Shown here: positions 31,371-32,578 of the stretch, in pieces | Numbering within the stretch: position 1 is the stretch's first letter | How the letters are laid out: each line of letters opens with the position of its first letter | Assembly (NCBI GenBank): GCA_024405265.1 | Contig: JAKSOZ010000002.1 | Location: 64,232 to 96,809, forward strand | Length of the DNA: 32,578 nt | Direction: 5' to 3' | Source: Kiritimatiellia bacterium | GTDB taxonomy: Bacteria; Verrucomicrobiota; Kiritimatiellia; RFP12; UBA1067 | Notes under the pieces: generated by a model | What the model was told of the DNA's origin: nothing | The model's database searches: none | What the model saw: only the letters and a program-made list of their open reading frames with translations | Made by a program: the position numbers and the translations under genes

Positions 31371-31379
31371 AACTTGAAT

Positions 31380-31421
31380 AAAGAGATAAAAGCGCAAGGC
31401 GGCGGTAAGTGCCGCCGCCTT
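31380..31421 (-). terminator. Strong hairpin between rpsI and the helicase gene, probable (partial) terminator
   Basis: On the minus strand AAGGCGGCGG and CCGCCGCCTT form a perfect 10-bp GC-rich stem with a six-base loop (31396-31421). The tract after it, GCGCTTTTATCTCTTT, is T-rich but interrupted. It begins 12 bases after the rpsI stop and ends about 25 bases before the helicase ATG. No independent promoter for the helicase is visible, so read-through is likely. Confidence 0.65.
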
Positions 31422-31433
31422 GGTAGCTTTCGA

Positions 31434-31832
31434 TTAACGCTTCGAGAACTGGAAGCGCTTACGAGCACCGGGCTGACCGGGTTTCTTACGTTCCTTCATG
31501 CGCGCATCACGCGTCATGCAACCGGCCTTCTTGAGGACGGCGCGGGTCGTTTCATCAGCGGCGACGAGGGCGCGAGCGAGACCATGACGAATCGCACCGG
31601 CCTGACCGGAGATACCACCACCCTTGGCGAAGCAAACGACGTCGACCTTCTCGAGGTCATAACCCGAGATGGCGATCGGCTGCTTCAAATAATCACGGAG
31701 AGCTTCGGAAGGAAGGTACTGAGCGAGCTCAACACCGTTAACGGTCCAGTTGCCCTTACCTTCGACGAGGTTAACGCGAGCGGTCGCGGTTTTGCGACGA
31801 CCCGTACCGGCAGCAATGATCTTCTTAGCCAT
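31434..31832 (-). CDS. rpsI: 30S ribosomal protein S9
   Basis: 132 residues, normal length. Signatures: GTGRRKTATARVNLVEGKGNW at the start region, GGGISGQAGAIRHGLARAL in the middle and the basic RNA-binding tail that ends in KRFQFSKR, which reaches toward the P-site tRNA. It follows rplM after 19 bases, the conserved L13-S9 pair of bacteria. Confidence 0.98.
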   Translation of the reverse strand: MAKKIIAAGTGRRKTATARVNLVEGKGNWTVNGVELAQYLPSEALRDYLKQPIAISGYDLEKVDVVCFAKGGGISGQAGAIRHGLARALVAADETTRAVLKKAGCMTRDARMKERKKPGQPGARKRFQFSKR

Positions 31833-31851
31833 TTTAAGTTAACCCTTTCCC

Positions 31852-32283
31852 TTAGAGCTTGATCTCGACCGGCTTCTGCGCGGCGTGAGTGTGTTCGCTG
31901 CCTGAGAAGACTTTGACGCGGGTCATCATCTTGCGAGCGATGTTGTTCTTCGGGAGCATGCCCCAAACGGCTTCCTTGATCATGCGATCGGGATGGGAAG
32001 CGCGCATCTCAGCGGCCGTGAAGTGCTTGAGACCATCACGGAAACCGGAGTAACGCTGATAGTCCTTCTGTTCTTCCTTCTTACCGGTGAGCTTGACCGA
32101 AGCGGCGTTCGTAACGATAACGAAAGCACCGGCATCAACCGACGGATCGAAGGTCGGCAGGTCCTTAGCGCGGAGTTTGTTGGCGACGACGACAGCGAGG
32201 CGGCCAAGGGGCTGATCCTTCGCGTCGATGAGGAACCACTGGCGATTGTCGCCGGGGTTCGGAGCACGATAGCTCTTCTGCAT
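31852..32283 (-). CDS. rplM: 50S ribosomal protein L13
   Basis: 143 residues from ATG 32283, the normal length, with WFLIDAKDQPLGRLAVVVANKL, GAFVIVTNAASVKLTGKK, YSGFRDGLKHFTAAEMRASHPD and KEAVWGMLPKNNIARKMM. L13 is an early assembly protein of the large subunit. A longer open frame of 47 more codons reaches back into the promoter and is not credible. The leader of about 105 bases is A/G-rich before the start; L13 leaders can bind the protein itself in other bacteria, but I see no defined structure here. Confidence 0.98.
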   Translation of the reverse strand: MQKSYRAPNPGDNRQWFLIDAKDQPLGRLAVVVANKLRAKDLPTFDPSVDAGAFVIVTNAASVKLTGKKEEQKDYQRYSGFRDGLKHFTAAEMRASHPDRMIKEAVWGMLPKNNIARKMMTRVKVFSGSEHTHAAQKPVEIKL

Positions 32284-32394
32284 GTTTCTTTTTCTTTCCT
32301 TTGTGTGGATTTGTGCCCCTTTTCCAGGGTTTTGTCCACTTGTTCTTTTACGCGCCACCGGTTTATTCCCCGATAACGCATTCAATTTTCGGTT

Positions 32395-32424
32395 ATTATA
32401 CCATATTTCCCCTAAGTAGCGCAA
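32395..32424 (-). promoter_or_regulatory. Promoter of rplM-rpsI
   Basis: Minus strand: TTGCGC at 32424-32419, 18-base spacer, TATAAT at 32400-32395 with TGG before it (extended -10). The predicted start near 32388 leaves a leader of about 105 bases. Confidence 0.75.
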
Positions 32425-32465
32425 CCCCCCTTAAAACCGGAAATGGTTACTCAATTCGCGCTTAT

Positions 32466-32494
32466 TTGTTCGAGCTCGCCGTCGATTCTAGGCT
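32466..32494 (+). promoter_or_regulatory. Candidate promoter of the tmRNA gene
   Basis: Plus strand: TTGTTC at 32466-32471, 17-base spacer, TAGGCT at 32489-32494. Each hexamer matches the consensus at three of six positions. The expected start, about 32501-32506, coincides with the GGGG that begins the proposed tmRNA. It is divergent from the rplM promoter about 40 bases away. Confidence 0.4.
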
Positions 32495-32505
32495 AGAGGC
32501 TTACG

Positions 32506-32578
32506 GGGGACGAAGCGGCGAGTCGACGCGGAGGTGCTGAGGCAGCTGGGTTCGGTCTCGTCTCATCGGTCTTTTTAC
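32506..32578 (+). ncRNA. ssrA: Transfer-messenger RNA, 5' end only (probable)
   Basis: The sequence starts GGGGACG, which fits the tmRNA acceptor-stem pattern GGGGNYG, and nine bases later has GAGTCGACGCGG, close to the conserved GGATTCGAC block of the tRNA-like domain. Both elements are at the expected spacing and right after a candidate promoter. The tag-encoding region, pseudoknots and 3' half are outside the window, so the acceptor stem cannot be closed. tmRNA with SmpB rescues stalled ribosomes. Another structured RNA is possible, but no open reading frame explains the stretch. Confidence 0.55.

Noticed and set aside
31371-31397. Nine-residue TTG-start extension of the DEAD-box helicase
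   Set aside because: The start codon falls in the hairpin downstream of rpsI; MAFGIFKK is a more natural beginning.
32284-32424. 47-codon N-terminal extension of ribosomal protein L13
   Set aside because: It overlaps the promoter (its TTG start is the -35 hexamer) and L13 normally starts at the equivalent of ATG 32283.

Overview
The window looks like a chromosomal piece of a Gram-negative, fermentative bacterium, most likely of the PVC superphylum (Verrucomicrobiota/Lentisphaerota rather than Chlamydiae proper). Reasons: a GreA with a roughly 500-residue N-terminal extension, an architecture I associate with Chlamydiae and relatives; type III secretion-type chaperones; outer-membrane functions (LolA-like carrier, TolC-type channel); and AdhE plus Rex, which suggest anaerobic fermentation. 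The assignment is inference: there is no rRNA in the window. Every protein gene is on the minus strand. The only plus-strand gene is a probable tmRNA at the right edge.

Layout from right to left (the direction of transcription): 5' end of a probable ssrA (plus strand), divergent from rplM-rpsI; a hairpin; then DEAD-box helicase-rarA-rex; then a tripartite efflux operon (adaptor, and an RND pump fused in one frame to its TolC-type outer-membrane channel) continuing into cysS and trxA; then a tightly overlapping five-gene unit of two acyl carrier proteins, a fused membrane/AMP-ligase/hot-dog protein, a LolA-like carrier and ribD, which resembles a stripped-down aryl-polyene-type cassette; then greA-dksA-lspA-rsmE-tatD-M3 oligopeptidase; then adhE alone with its own promoter and terminator; then a four-gene chaperone-effector-effector-chaperone operon of type III secretion character; and at the left edge speA-speE-speB for polyamine synthesis (arginine to agmatine to putrescine, and putrescine to spermidine), with speB cut by the window end.

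Functionally most of the window is housekeeping (translation, redox, polyamines, RNA polymerase secondary-channel factors, efflux). Four things stand out: the orphan effector/chaperone operon with no secretion apparatus nearby; the 1544-residue RND-outer membrane factor fusion; the compact aryl-polyene-like cassette, whose ligase is fused to a hot-dog domain carrying Lys where FabA/FabZ have the catalytic acid and whose first gene seems to be transcribed leaderless; and the PVC-style giant GreA in an operon with a DksA-like protein. Several promoters share one recognisable architecture (TTGC-like -35, 17-18 bp spacer, TGN-TATAAT). No stretch longer than about 160 bases lacks a gene, and no tRNA, IS element or CRISPR array was seen.
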